Source: Streptomyces lacrimifluminis | GTDB taxonomy: Bacteria > Actinomycetota > Actinomycetes > Streptomycetales > Streptomycetaceae | Length of the DNA stretch: 64,000 nt | Direction of reading: 5' to 3' | Assembly (NCBI RefSeq): GCF_014646095.1 | Contig: NZ_BMMU01000010.1 | Location: 33,760 to 97,759, forward strand | Shown: positions 24,410 to 32,705 of the stretch, piece after piece | How the letters are laid out: the number at the start of each line of letters is the position of its first letter | Position numbering within the stretch: position 1 is the stretch's first letter | Program-made: the position numbers and the translations under genes | Notes under the pieces: generated by a model | Told to the model about the DNA's origin: nothing | The model's database searches: none | What the model saw: the letters and a program-made list of their open reading frames with translations, nothing else

Positions 24410-25099
24410 GTGATCCGATTCGACAGCGTCTCCAAGGTCTACCCCAAGCAGAACCACCCCGCCCTCCGGGATGTCACCCTGGAGGTCGAAAAGGGTGAGT
24501 TCATCTTCCTCGTCGGGTCCTCCGGCTCCGGAAAGTCCACCTTCCTGCGGCTGATCCTCCGCGAGGAGCGCGCCAGCCACGGCCAGGTGCACGTCCTGGG
24601 CAAGGACCTCGCGCGCCTGTCCAACTGGAAGGTGCCGCAGATGCGGCGCCAGCTGGGGACGGTGTTCCAGGACTTCCGGCTGCTGCCGAACAAGACGGTC
24701 GCCGAGAACGTCGCCTTCGCGCAGGAGGTCATCGGCAAGTCGAAGGGCGAGATCCGCAAGTCCGTGCCCCAGGTGCTCGACCTCGTCGGTCTTGGCGGCA
24801 AGGAGGAGCGAATGCCCGGTGAGCTGTCCGGTGGTGAGCAGCAGCGTGTCGCCATCGCGCGGGCCTTCGTGAACCGGCCCAAGCTGCTGATCGCCGACGA
24901 GCCGACCGGCAACCTCGACCCGCAGACCTCCGTCGGCATCATGAAGCTGCTCGACCGGATCAACCGGACGGGCACGACCGTGGTGATGGCGACGCACGAC
25001 CAGAACATCGTCGACCAGATGCGCAAGCGCGTCATCGAGCTGGAGAAGGGCCGTCTCGTCCGCGACCAGGCGCGCGGCGTCTACGGCTACCAGCACTGA
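24410..25099 (+). CDS. ftsE: Cell division ATP-binding protein FtsE
   Basis: 229 aa from the GTG at 24410 (VIRFDSVSKVYPKQN), the family's usual length. It is the cytosolic ABC ATPase that pairs with FtsX and drives cell-wall hydrolase activation at the septum. Walker A GSSGSGKST, Q-loop TVFQDFRLLPNKTVAENVAF, signature LSGGEQQR, Walker B KLLIADEPTGNL and the switch His in MATHDQN are all intact. ftsX follows 93 bp downstream on the same strand. Confidence 0.96.
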   Translation: MIRFDSVSKVYPKQNHPALRDVTLEVEKGEFIFLVGSSGSGKSTFLRLILREERASHGQVHVLGKDLARLSNWKVPQMRRQLGTVFQDFRLLPNKTVAENVAFAQEVIGKSKGEIRKSVPQVLDLVGLGGKEERMPGELSGGEQQRVAIARAFVNRPKLLIADEPTGNLDPQTSVGIMKLLDRINRTGTTVVMATHDQNIVDQMRKRVIELEKGRLVRDQARGVYGYQH

Positions 25100-25192
25100 C
25101 GGTCACGGTCATGGTCACTGGTGATACTGGCGATCACCGGTGGTCGGTGACACAGACGGTCCTCGGAGTTCCCGGAAAGGCTTGAGCTCGCC

Positions 25193-26113
25193 ATGCGTGC
25201 CCAGTTCGTACTGTCGGAGATCGGTGTCGGTCTCCGTCGCAATCTGACGATGACGTTCGCCGTCATCGTCTCCGTAGCCCTGTCGCTCGCCCTGTTCGGC
25301 GGCTCGCTCCTGATGAGCGACCAGGTCAGCTCGATGAAGGGCTACTGGTACGACAAGGTCAACGTCTCGGTGTTCCTCTGCAACAAGAGCGACGCCGAGT
25401 CCGACCCGAACTGTGCCAAGGGCGCGGTGACCGGCGACCAGAAGAAGCAGATCCTCGCTGATCTGAAGAAGATGGACTCGGTCGTGGAGAAGGTCACGTA
25501 CGAGTCCGCGGACGAGGCCTACAAGCACTACAAGGAGCAGTTCGGCGACTCCCCGCTGGCCAGTTCGCTCACCCCGGACCAGATGCAGGAGTCGTACCGG
25601 ATCAAGCTCAAGGACCCGGAGAAGTACCAGGTCATCGCGACCGCCTTCGACGGGCGCGACGGGGTGCAGTCCGTGCAGGACCAGAAGGGCATCCTCGACA
25701 ACCTCTTCGAGCTGCTGAACCTGATGAACCGGGCGGCGCTCGGGGTGATGGCGCTCATGCTGATCGTCGCCCTGCTGCTGATCGTCAACACGGTGCGTGT
25801 CTCGGCGTTCAGCCGTCGGCGTGAGACGGGGATCATGCGGCTCGTCGGCGCCTCCGGCTTCTACATCCAGGCGCCGTTCATCATGGAGGCCGCGGTCGCC
25901 GGTGCGATCGGTGGTGGGCTGGCCTGTGTCTTCCTGATCCTCGGCCGGTACTTCACCATCGACCACGGCATGGCCCTGTCCGAGAAGCTCAACCTGATCA
26001 CTTTCCTGGGCTGGGACGCCGTCCTGACGAAGCTGCCGCTGATCCTCGCCGCGAGCGTGCTGATGCCCGCGTTGGCCGCTTTCTTCGCGTTGCGCAAGTA
26101 CCTGAAGGTGTGA
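25193..26113 (+). CDS. ftsX: Cell division protein FtsX
   Basis: 306 aa membrane subunit of the FtsEX complex. One N-terminal helix (about 22-44, TFAVIVSVALSLALFGGSLL), an extracytoplasmic domain (about 45-175), then three helices (about 185-210, 230-255, 285-302), the standard four-helix MacB/FtsX plan. The external domain activates peptidoglycan hydrolases, usually NlpC/P60 proteins such as RipC in actinobacteria. A GGAAAGG ribosome site lies 13 nt before the ATG. A hairpin follows. Confidence 0.95.
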   Translation: MRAQFVLSEIGVGLRRNLTMTFAVIVSVALSLALFGGSLLMSDQVSSMKGYWYDKVNVSVFLCNKSDAESDPNCAKGAVTGDQKKQILADLKKMDSVVEKVTYESADEAYKHYKEQFGDSPLASSLTPDQMQESYRIKLKDPEKYQVIATAFDGRDGVQSVQDQKGILDNLFELLNLMNRAALGVMALMLIVALLLIVNTVRVSAFSRRRETGIMRLVGASGFYIQAPFIMEAAVAGAIGGGLACVFLILGRYFTIDHGMALSEKLNLITFLGWDAVLTKLPLILAASVLMPALAAFFALRKYLKV

Positions 26114-26121
26114 CGCATGCC

Positions 26122-26157
26122 AAGGGGGCCGTTCGGACATCCGACCGTACGGCCCTT
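26122..26157 (+). terminator. Hairpin after ftsX
   Basis: The arms AAGGG-GGCCGTTCGG and CCGACCGTACGGCC-CTT pair imperfectly around ACAT, 8 bp after the ftsX stop. Several mismatches exist but the GGGCCGT/ACGGCCC core is perfect. Confidence 0.6.
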
Positions 26158-26167
26158 CGCGTTGTCC

Positions 26168-26173
26168 TAGACT
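26168..26173 (+). promoter_or_regulatory. Candidate -10 (TAGACT) for leaderless S41 protease mRNA
   Basis: TAGACT ends 7 nt before the ATG at 26181 and no Shine-Dalgarno is present. Leaderless transcription is the simplest reading. Confidence 0.5.
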
Positions 26174-26180
26174 CACCCGC

Positions 26181-27353
26181 ATGTCGGGCCGCGACCTGTT
26201 CACACAGCCCCGCCGCGCAGGCCGCGGGGCGGCTCTGACGTTGCTTTTCGCGAGTGTCCTGGTCGCCGGCGCTGCCACCGGATCGTTCCCCGAGCCCACC
26301 GAACAGAAGTCCGCCCTCCCGGACACGGACCGCTCCGCCGCCCCCGCCGGGCACCACGAGGACGTCGCCGCCGCTGCCGCCGAGGCCATGGCCGACGGCA
26401 AGTCCCCCATGGAGGCCGCCGAGCGCGCCGTCAGCCGCAGCGGGGACCGCTGGGGAGCGGTGTACTCCCCGGGGGACTACGAGGAGCTCGAAGAAGCTCT
26501 CGACGGCCGGTACACGGGCGTCGGGCTGTGGGCCCGGCGTGAGCGGGACGGCCGTATCGAGGTCACCAAGGTGCGGTCCGGGTCGCCCGCGGCCGTCGCC
26601 GGCATCCGTAGCGGAGACCGGTTGCGCAGTGTGGACGGCGAGGCGGTCGACGGGCGGCCGGTCACCGAGGTCGTCTCCTTACTCCGCGGTGACGCGCAGG
26701 ACGCCGCCGCCGGTACGACCGTCCGGCTCGGGCTGGAACGCGGCACGCGCGCGTGGAGCGAGACCGTACGCCGGGCGCAGCTCTCCACGGACTCCGCGAC
26801 CGTCCGTCGGGTCGCCGAGAGCAAGGTCACCGTCATCCGGGTCGCCGCCTTCACCAAGGGGGTCGGCGACGTGGTGCGCGGCGCGCTACGGGGGGCCCCG
26901 GCCGGCGCCGGGATCATTCTCGACCTGCGCGGCAACTCCGGCGGGCTGGTCACCGAGGCCGTCACCGTCGCCTCCGCCTTCCTCGACGGCGGCCTCGTCG
27001 CCACGTACGACGTCAACGGCGAGCAGCGCGCCCTGCACGCAGATCCGGGCGGCGACACCACCAGACCGCTGGTCGCGCTCGTCGACGGCGGCACGATGAG
27101 CGCGGCCGAACTGCTCACCGGCGCACTCCAGGACCGTGGCCGGGCGGTCGTCGTGGGCTCCAGGACCTTCGGCAAGGGCTCGGTGCAGATGCCGAGCCGG
27201 CTGCCCGACGGCTCCGTCGCCGAGCTGACCGTCGGCCACTACCGCACCCCCTCCGGCCGGGGCGTCGACGGCAGCGGCATCACGCCCGACCTGGAGGCGG
27301 ACGAGGACGCCCTGCAGCGGGCCGAGACGGTGCTCAGCGGCCTCGGGCGGTAG
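26181..27353 (+). CDS. S41 C-terminal processing protease with PDZ domain
   Basis: 390 aa. An N-terminal membrane anchor or signal (about 17-38) is followed by an extracytoplasmic part: a CtpA-like cap region, a PDZ domain (about 110-190, GRYTGVGLWARRERDG and SPAAVAGIRSGDRL) and the S41 core. The catalytic dyad is Ser307 in GGTMSAAELL and Lys332 in TFGKGSVQ, correctly 25 residues apart. It probably trims envelope proteins. Residue 167 is encoded by TTA (26679-26681), the rare codon that needs the bldA tRNA in Streptomyces, so translation may be tied to development. It sits between ftsX and smpB. Confidence 0.92.
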   Translation: MSGRDLFTQPRRAGRGAALTLLFASVLVAGAATGSFPEPTEQKSALPDTDRSAAPAGHHEDVAAAAAEAMADGKSPMEAAERAVSRSGDRWGAVYSPGDYEELEEALDGRYTGVGLWARRERDGRIEVTKVRSGSPAAVAGIRSGDRLRSVDGEAVDGRPVTEVVSLLRGDAQDAAAGTTVRLGLERGTRAWSETVRRAQLSTDSATVRRVAESKVTVIRVAAFTKGVGDVVRGALRGAPAGAGIILDLRGNSGGLVTEAVTVASAFLDGGLVATYDVNGEQRALHADPGGDTTRPLVALVDGGTMSAAELLTGALQDRGRAVVVGSRTFGKGSVQMPSRLPDGSVAELTVGHYRTPSGRGVDGSGITPDLEADEDALQRAETVLSGLGR

Positions 27354-27466
27354 CCGCCTCCGCCGACTCTCGCGCTCCTGCCAGCCCCTCTCGCGTTCCC
27401 GTGTTCACCGCTCCCGTTAATCGGCTTTCCGTGGACCCCCCGCGTAGTGCGAAAATGGGCGGCACT

Positions 27467-28021
27467 ATGAGCAAGGGAATGTACGTACCGAAGGAGTCCC
27501 AGCCCAAGCAGGGCGGGACGGCCGCCAAGGGCCGGGACGGCGAGAAGGGCGGCAAGCGCAAGATCGTCGCCCAGAACAAGAAGGCCCGGCACGACTACGC
27601 GATCATCGACACCTACGAGGCAGGGCTGGTCCTCATGGGTACCGAGGTCAAGTCGCTGCGCGAGGGCCGCACCTCGCTGGCCGACGGCTTCGTCCAGATC
27701 GACCGGGGTGAGGCGTGGCTGCACAACGCCCACATCCCCGAGTACCACCAGGGCAGCTGGACCAACCACTCCGCGCGCCGCAAGCGGAAGCTGCTGCTGC
27801 ACCGCGAGGAGATCGACAAGCTGGAGTCCAAGGCACAGGAGACCGGCCACACGATCATCCCCCTCGCGCTGTACTTCAAGGACGGCCGGGCGAAGGCGGA
27901 GATCGCTCTCGCGCGGGGCAAGAAGGAGTACGACAAGCGGCAGACGCTGCGGGAACAGCAGGACCGGCGGGAGTCGGACCGCGCGATCGCGGCGGCGAAG
28001 CGGAAGCAGCGCGACGCGTAG
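27467..28021 (+). CDS. smpB: SsrA-binding protein SmpB
   Basis: About 184 aa. Start candidates in frame are 27455, 27467 and 27479; 27467 is chosen, but MYVPKESQPKQGG at 27479 is where many homologues begin. SmpB binds tmRNA and brings it to stalled ribosomes for trans-translation. Family signatures are KIVAQNKKARHDYAIIDTYE, GTEVKSLREGRTSLADGF, LHNAHIPEY, ALYFKDGRAKAEIALARGKK and the basic C-terminal tail (RAIAAAKRKQRDA). The tmRNA gene lies 120 bp downstream on the same strand. Confidence 0.96.
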   Translation: MSKGMYVPKESQPKQGGTAAKGRDGEKGGKRKIVAQNKKARHDYAIIDTYEAGLVLMGTEVKSLREGRTSLADGFVQIDRGEAWLHNAHIPEYHQGSWTNHSARRKRKLLLHREEIDKLESKAQETGHTIIPLALYFKDGRAKAEIALARGKKEYDKRQTLREQQDRRESDRAIAAAKRKQRDA

Positions 28022-28141
28022 CCACGAGGAATACGGTGGCACGCGCTCGCGTTGGTCACGTACGATGGCACTGCACCTCACAGCGGGTGCGCAGGTCCTC
28101 CTCGGGGGACTCCTCCTCGGGGGACATTGAAAAAACAACAT

Positions 28142-28541
28142 GGGGATGATCGGTTTCGACAGCGGATGTCGAAGCAGGGGAAGCGTGTCGAGGAAGCGGC
28201 CATGATCTCGTAAACCACAGGCCGAAAAAAATAATCGCCAATTCTAAGAGCGGTTCTTCCGCGCAGCAGTACTCTCTCGCCGCCTGATTCCAGGTAGCGA
28301 CGAGTCTGCTCCGCACTAATGGGAGTGTCAGCCCGGGAGTGTTCCCGACCCGGATCCTGGCATCAGCTAGGGGACTAAACCTTGATCCTGGTCACGGGGT
28401 GAAGAGGGAAATCTAACAGTGACTGGGCCCGTCGGCGACTTGTTCGCGTGATTGCCGGGGCCGAGAAAAGCACAGCGAACTGCACACGGAGAAGCCCTGA
28501 TTCCTCACCGTTGGACGCGGGTTCGATTCCCGCCATCTCCA
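28142..28541 (+). ncRNA. ssrA: tmRNA
   Basis: About 400 nt. The 5' end GGGGATGATCGGTTTCGACA and the 3' end (T-loop GGTTCGATTCC then CGCCATCTCCA) form the tRNA-like half; GGGGATG pairs with CATCTCC as the acceptor stem. The terminal CCA is not encoded. The tag reading frame resumes at GCC 28237 and stops at TGA 28285, giving the peptide ANSKSGSSAQQYSLAA. Streptomyces tags I recall end FALAA or YALAA, so the YSLAA end is a variant. tmRNA and SmpB rescue ribosomes stalled on mRNAs without stop codons and mark the product for proteolysis. Confidence 0.95.
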
Positions 28542-28562
28542 CAATTCCCATGTTATGCAGTG

Positions 28563-28600
28563 CCAAAGGCCCCGTCGCTTTCGAGCGGCGGGGCCTTTGG
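28563..28600 (+). terminator. Hairpin terminator after ssrA
   Basis: A 17-bp stem with one G-U pair and a TTCG tetraloop (arms 28563-28579 and 28584-28600, beginning CCAAAGGCCCCG), 22 bp after the tmRNA 3' end. It may also serve the convergent DUF397 gene. Confidence 0.9.
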
Positions 28601-28619
28601 CGTGCCTGGGTGCCTACGA

Positions 28620-28826
28620 CTACCTGGGTGCGGTGCCGCGTTTGGACGACTTGAGAGAGTCGATGAAGGGGGCGAAGGCTCCCGCCGGGAAGGTGAGGGT
28701 GCGGGTGGCCGGGGCCTTGGAGTCGCGGATGGCTGTGTGGGTGGGGGAGCTGGCTATCTCTACGCACTCGTTGCCGTCGCCGCCGCCGGAGTGCGACGAC
28801 TTGCGCCAGGTGTCAGGGATGGTCAT
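28620..28826 (-). CDS. DUF397 protein, partner of the XRE regulator
   Basis: 68 aa from the ATG at 28826 (GAGG 6 nt upstream); a TTG at 28838 is the alternative. It has the DUF397 signature WRKSSHSGGGDGNECVEIA and VRDSK-like IRDSKAPATRTLTFP. These small proteins are nearly always encoded right after an XRE-DUF5753 regulator in Streptomyces and are thought to bind or antagonise it. The gene starts about 9 bp beyond the XRE stop codon, so it is co-transcribed with it. Confidence 0.88.
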   Translation of the reverse strand: MTIPDTWRKSSHSGGGDGNECVEIASSPTHTAIRDSKAPATRTLTFPAGAFAPFIDSLKSSKRGTAPR

Positions 28827-28834
28827 CGGGCGCC

Positions 28835-29680
28835 TCAAAGCTCCTTCGCCAACTTGTTGATGAAGTCACGCGAGCGTTCTGGTTCGAGTGACACGTCCTC
28901 CACCCTACGGAAGAGCGTTCGAAACGCGCTGAGTTGAGCTTCGGAATCGATGAAGACCGTGCCATGGGGTGCGTCGCGTACGACTGTGTCCAGCTTGGGT
29001 ACGGAACCACTCACATAGGTCATCGCGTTTCCAGCTCGGGAAAAGCTGTCCAGGTCGAACGGGATCACACGCACGCTGATGTGATCCGCTTCGGAGACCT
29101 CCAGAATGCGGCCGAGTTGAGCCTGTGACACCTCGCGGTCGCTGACCCTGATGCGTAGGGCTGCTTCGTGGACCACGATCTCGATGGGAATGGGATTCGG
29201 ACCTTCGATGATCGCGCGGCGCGCCATTCGGTGCCGGACGCGCAACTCGATTTCCTCTGGGGTGAGTTCAGGGATCCTGTCGGAGAACACGGCACGTGCG
29301 TAGTCCGCCGTTTGCAGTAGGCCCGGCACGTACATGATGGCCACGTGGCGCTGGAGGCGGGAGTGGTAATCCAGCTCGGACAGGTCCAGGAAGGACGTGG
29401 GCAACAGGCCCCGGTACTTCTCCCACCAGCCGCGAGTTCGATCGCTGGCCATCGCCACCAGGGCGTCGATGAACTCCTCGTCCGTGCAGGCGTAATGGGA
29501 CGCGAGGCGACGCAGGCGCTGCTCACTCACCCCCGCGAGTGCGGACTCGATGTGGGTGATCTGTGCGGGGCTCACTCCGAGCAGTGCGGCCGCCTGGCGT
29601 GAGTTGAGGCCTGCTGTTTCACGGAGTCTGCGTAGTTCGGTCGCCAAGCGCGTCTGGCGGGCCGTTGGTTCGCGCCTCAA
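28835..29680 (-). CDS. XRE helix-turn-helix regulator with DUF5753
   Basis: 281 aa. The start is a TTG at 29680 (MRREPTARQTRLATELRRLR). The N-terminal HTH (about 15-70) contains LRETAGLNSRQAAALLGVSP and QITHIESALAGVS. The DUF5753 part follows (about 95-275; IMYVPGLLQTADYARAV, RHRMARRAII, VRVIPFD, and GSVPKLDTVV). It is a pleiotropic Streptomyces regulator type (as in WhiJ/AbaA-like loci), with a DUF397 gene directly downstream and a divergent ATP-binding protein gene, the standard three-gene arrangement. Confidence 0.9.
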   Translation of the reverse strand: MRREPTARQTRLATELRRLRETAGLNSRQAAALLGVSPAQITHIESALAGVSEQRLRRLASHYACTDEEFIDALVAMASDRTRGWWEKYRGLLPTSFLDLSELDYHSRLQRHVAIMYVPGLLQTADYARAVFSDRIPELTPEEIELRVRHRMARRAIIEGPNPIPIEIVVHEAALRIRVSDREVSQAQLGRILEVSEADHISVRVIPFDLDSFSRAGNAMTYVSGSVPKLDTVVRDAPHGTVFIDSEAQLSAFRTLFRRVEDVSLEPERSRDFINKLAKEL

Positions 29681-29909
29681 AGCTCTCGACCACTCCTTGG
29701 TTCAACGCGCCTGGGGCGCGACTCGTTCGGGGTCAGATTACGCGACCGTCTTGCCTCATCTCTATATTTAGATCTACTGTCGGTGACGCGACGCACACTC
29801 TGCGGAACGCCGGGACCCCCGGAAGCGCACCACTCCGTCCTGCCACGACGGCTGCGGCATGCCACCACCCGCCCGACCGCAACCCCCACCACCGAACGGG
29901 AGTTGACGC

Positions 29910-30353
29910 ATGCCCGAAACCGATGCCGAACCCGAGTTCACGTCCGACCCCGAGTCCTGGGAGTACTCCCTCTACATCCCCAACGACCTCCGCGCAGTCA
30001 CCGTCAGCCGCCGTACCCTCCGCCTGATCCTGACCATGCACGGACTGATCGGCCTCGTCGATGTCGCGGAACTCCTCGCTACCGAGCTGGTTTCCAACGC
30101 GGTACGGCACACCAAGGGCCCCGCGGCCCTGCGCGTGCGCTGGTCGGCCGGCGTACTGCGGATCGGGGCCTGGGACGCGGACCCTCGACCGCCGGAGCCG
30201 CCGCAGGAGTTGGGCCAGCTCATCGAGTCCGACGACGGGGGGCGCGGGCTCGGAATGGTGCGGGCCTGTTCAGATCTCTGGGGGTGGCAGCCGCTGTCCC
30301 GGTTCGGGAATCGTGGGAAATTCGTGTGGTGCGAGCTGCGGGCCGCCGCGTGA
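29910..30353 (+). CDS. ATP-binding protein (RsbW/SpoIIAB-like HATPase)
   Basis: 147 aa HATPase_c_2 domain protein. The N-box is LATELVSNAVRHT and the G-box is GGRGLGMVRACSDLWGW; there is no histidine phosphotransfer domain. Such proteins act as anti-sigma-like kinases or regulatory partners and are typically divergent from XRE-DUF5753 genes in Streptomyces, as here. The AT-rich divergent spacer (29681-29909) includes CTCTATATTTAGATCT, suited to a promoter. The stop codon overlaps the ATG of the next, decayed gene (TGATG). Confidence 0.85.
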   Translation: MPETDAEPEFTSDPESWEYSLYIPNDLRAVTVSRRTLRLILTMHGLIGLVDVAELLATELVSNAVRHTKGPAALRVRWSAGVLRIGAWDADPRPPEPPQELGQLIESDDGGRGLGMVRACSDLWGWQPLSRFGNRGKFVWCELRAAA

Positions 30354-30791
30354 TGCGCCCGGAACTGGAAGAGGAAGTCTCCGGCATCGCCACGGGGCTT
30401 GTGGCGGCCATGGCTCTGGTGGCCCTCTCGCCCGAGAGTGCCATGACCGAACTCCGCCGCAGTCTCAAGGAGATCCTCCAGCGGGAGGGGCTGTCGCCCG
30501 GAGAGATCGCGTATCTGTGGGAAAGATCGAGAACTGGCCGCCGGGATACGCCGAGCAATGGGCCATCGGCTACGCGGACGGCCTGGCGAAGGGGAAGGCC
30601 AAGACGATTCTGACCGTGCTGGAAGTAAGCGGCTCCCCGTCTCCGACGACATCCGCGACCGCGTCACCACCTGCGCCGACCTTGCCCGCCTCGACGACTG
30701 GCTCGACCGCGTCGGCACTGCGGAGCGCACGGAGGATTTGTTCACCGGGGAACCGGACGGTGTGACGGGTGGTGCTCCTGAACAGGGCTGA
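30353..30791 (+). pseudogene. Frameshifted small gene, possibly a Rpn/transposase-like C-terminal relic
   Basis: An ATG overlapping the previous stop opens MRPELEEEVSGIATGL and SLKEILQREGLSPGEIAYLWE, then the frame becomes nonsense. The neighbouring frame then reads WPPGYAEQWAIGYADGLAKG, and a third frame reads RLPVSDDIRDRVTTCADLAR and DDWLDRVGTAERTEDLF before a stop at 30789. Put together, these look like one protein broken by two frameshifts. The last part (helix with Gly/Lys/Glu repeats, then VSDDIRDRV-TCADLA-LDDWL) resembles the C-termini of PD-(D/E)XK Rpn-family or similar Streptomyces proteins. The family call is tentative; sequencing errors could also produce the shifts. Confidence 0.5.
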
Positions 30792-30798
30792 CGGATCG

Positions 30799-30804
30799 TA
30801 GAGT
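30799..30804 (+). promoter_or_regulatory. Candidate -10 (TAGAGT) for leaderless acpS
   Basis: TAGAGT ends 6 nt before the ATG at 30811; no ribosome site precedes the start. Confidence 0.5.
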
Positions 30805-30810
30805 GCCCGG

Positions 30811-31182
30811 ATGAGCATCATCGGAGTCGGGATCGACGTCGCCGAGATCGAACGGTTTCGGGCCTCGCTGGAGCGGACGCCCGCACTGGCCCAACGGCTG
30901 TTCCTGGAGAGCGAGTTGCTGCTGCCCAGCGGTGAGCGGCGGGGTGCCGCCTCGCTCGCTGCCCGGTTCGCCGCCAAGGAGGCGCTCGCCAAGGCGCTGG
31001 GTGCTCCGGTGGGCCTGCTCTGGACGGACGCGGAGGTCTGCGTCGAGGACAGTGGACGGCCCTGGCTGCGGGTGACGGGGACCGTTGCCGCGCGTGCGGC
31101 GGAACTCGGGGTGCGGTCATGGCATGTGTCGCTCAGCCATGACGCGGGGGTGGCTTCGGCTGTGGTGATCGCGGAGGGGTAG
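30811..31182 (+). CDS. acpS: Holo-[acyl-carrier-protein] synthase
   Basis: 123 aa, normal for AcpS. It transfers the 4'-phosphopantetheine group from CoA to a serine of fatty-acid (and often polyketide) carrier proteins. The magnesium-binding motifs are GIDVAEIERFR and FAAKEALAKALG; the C-terminal WHVSLSHDAGVASAVVIAE is also typical. It is followed by nnrD 68 bp downstream on the same strand. Confidence 0.95.
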   Translation: MSIIGVGIDVAEIERFRASLERTPALAQRLFLESELLLPSGERRGAASLAARFAAKEALAKALGAPVGLLWTDAEVCVEDSGRPWLRVTGTVAARAAELGVRSWHVSLSHDAGVASAVVIAEG

Positions 31183-31250
31183 GGCCTCCACGCAGGGGCT
31201 CGGCCCGTCTACGGCGGGCCGGTCGGTGGGCCGTGCGGGAGACTCGGTGT

Positions 31251-32705
31251 ATGCGAACTGCGTACGGCGTGGAGACGGTACGGGCGGCCGAGCGTGAGCT
31301 GATGGCGCGGTTGCCGGAGGGTGTGCTCATGCAGCGCGCGGCGGCCGGACTGGCTGTCGCCTGCGGCCGGTTGATGGGGCGGGTGTACGGCCGCCGGGTC
31401 GTCCTGCTCGTCGGCAGCGGTGACAACGGCGGCGACGCCCTGTACGCCGGGGCCAGGCTCGCCCGGCGCGGAGCCGGCGTCACCGCGGTGCTGCTCGCCC
31501 CGGAGCGTACGCACGCCGGAGGGCTCGCGGCCCTGCGGGGAGCAGGCGGGACGGTGATTTCCGGTTCCAGTTCCGGTTCCAGTGGTGCCGAGGTGGCGAT
31601 CCGGCGCGCCGACCTCGTCGTCGACGGCATCGTCGGGATCGGAGGGCGGGGCGGGCTGCGGGCCGATGCCCTGCCGTTGGCCGAGGCGGTGCGGGAGGCG
31701 CGGGTCGCCGTGGTCGCCGTTGATCTGCCCAGCGGGGTCGACGCCGACAGCGGTGAGGTGAACGGGGAGGCCCTGCGTGCCGATCTGACCGTGACCTTCG
31801 GGACCCACAAGCCGGGGCTGCTCATCGATCCCGCGCGGGAGTACGCCGGGACGGTGCGGCTCGTCGACATCGGGCTCGGTGAGGTACTTCCCGAGCCGGC
31901 CGAGCTGGAGGCGTTGCAACACGCCGACGTCGCCCGGCTGTTGCCGGTGCCCGGTGTCGAGAGCGACAAGTACCGGCGGGGTGTCGTCGGGATCGCGGCG
32001 GGGTCGGCGCGGTATCCGGGGGCCGCTGTGCTGGCTGTCGCGGGCGCGCTGCGGGGTGGCGCCGGGGCCGTGCGGTACGTGGGCCCGGCGGCCGACGCGG
32101 TGATCGCCCGCTTTCCCGAGGTGCTCGTGTCCGACCAGGGGCCGCACAAGGCGGGGCGCGTGCAGGCGTGGGTCGTGGGGCCCGGGGCCGGGGAGGACGC
32201 CGCCACGGTCGCCGAGGTGCTGGGGGCGGACGTACCCGTGCTGATCGACGCGGACGGGCTGCGGCTGGCGGACCGGGAGGCGGTGCGGAGGCGTGGCGCG
32301 CCGACGCTGATGACTCCCCACGCGGGGGAGGCCGCCGCGCTGCTCGGGGTGGCCCGTGCGGAGGTGGAGGGCGCCCGGTTGTCGGCGGTGCGTGAACTCG
32401 CCGCCCGCTATGGGGCGACCGTCCTGCTCAAGGGCTCGACCACGCTGGTCGCCGACCCGGCGGGGGGTGCCGTACGGGTCAACGCGACCGGCACGGGGTG
32501 GCTCGCCACCGCCGGCAGTGGTGACGTGCTGTCGGGGTTGGGCGGGTCGCTGCTGGCGGCGGGGCTTACCGCGTTGGACGCGGGCAGTGTGGGGGCGTAT
32601 CTGCACGGGCTGGCGGGGCGGCTGGCGTCGGAGGGGGCGCCGGTGGGGGCGCAGGACGTGGCGGAGGGGGTGGGGAGGGCTTGGCGGAATGTCCGGGGCG
32701 TTTGA
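31251..32705 (+). CDS. nnrD: Bifunctional NAD(P)H-hydrate epimerase/dehydratase
   Basis: 484 aa from the ATG at 31251 (MRTAYGVETVRAAERELM); a GTG at 31233 would add six residues. It repairs hydrated NAD(P)H. The N-terminal epimerase (YjeF_N, about 1-215) has VGSGDNGGDALYAGA and AVDLPSGVDADSG. The C-terminal ADP/ATP-dependent dehydratase (about 225-484) has KYRRGVVGI, TPHAGEAAALLG, VLLKGSTTLV and AGSGDVLSGLGG. It belongs to the conserved acpS-nnrD-alr-tsa core block. Confidence 0.94.
   Translation: MRTAYGVETVRAAERELMARLPEGVLMQRAAAGLAVACGRLMGRVYGRRVVLLVGSGDNGGDALYAGARLARRGAGVTAVLLAPERTHAGGLAALRGAGGTVISGSSSGSSGAEVAIRRADLVVDGIVGIGGRGGLRADALPLAEAVREARVAVVAVDLPSGVDADSGEVNGEALRADLTVTFGTHKPGLLIDPAREYAGTVRLVDIGLGEVLPEPAELEALQHADVARLLPVPGVESDKYRRGVVGIAAGSARYPGAAVLAVAGALRGGAGAVRYVGPAADAVIARFPEVLVSDQGPHKAGRVQAWVVGPGAGEDAATVAEVLGADVPVLIDADGLRLADREAVRRRGAPTLMTPHAGEAAALLGVARAEVEGARLSAVRELAARYGATVLLKGSTTLVADPAGGAVRVNATGTGWLATAGSGDVLSGLGGSLLAAGLTALDAGSVGAYLHGLAGRLASEGAPVGAQDVAEGVGRAWRNVRGV

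Noticed and set aside
28142..28541. Coding frames inside the tmRNA (for example a minus-strand 86-codon frame at 28056-28316)
   Set aside because: The region has a complete tmRNA structure with paired ends and tag frame, so these frames are incidental.
28500..30800. Integrated plasmid or phage at ssrA
   Set aside because: No integrase, replication gene or duplicated ssrA 3' end was seen; only a small accessory patch is present.
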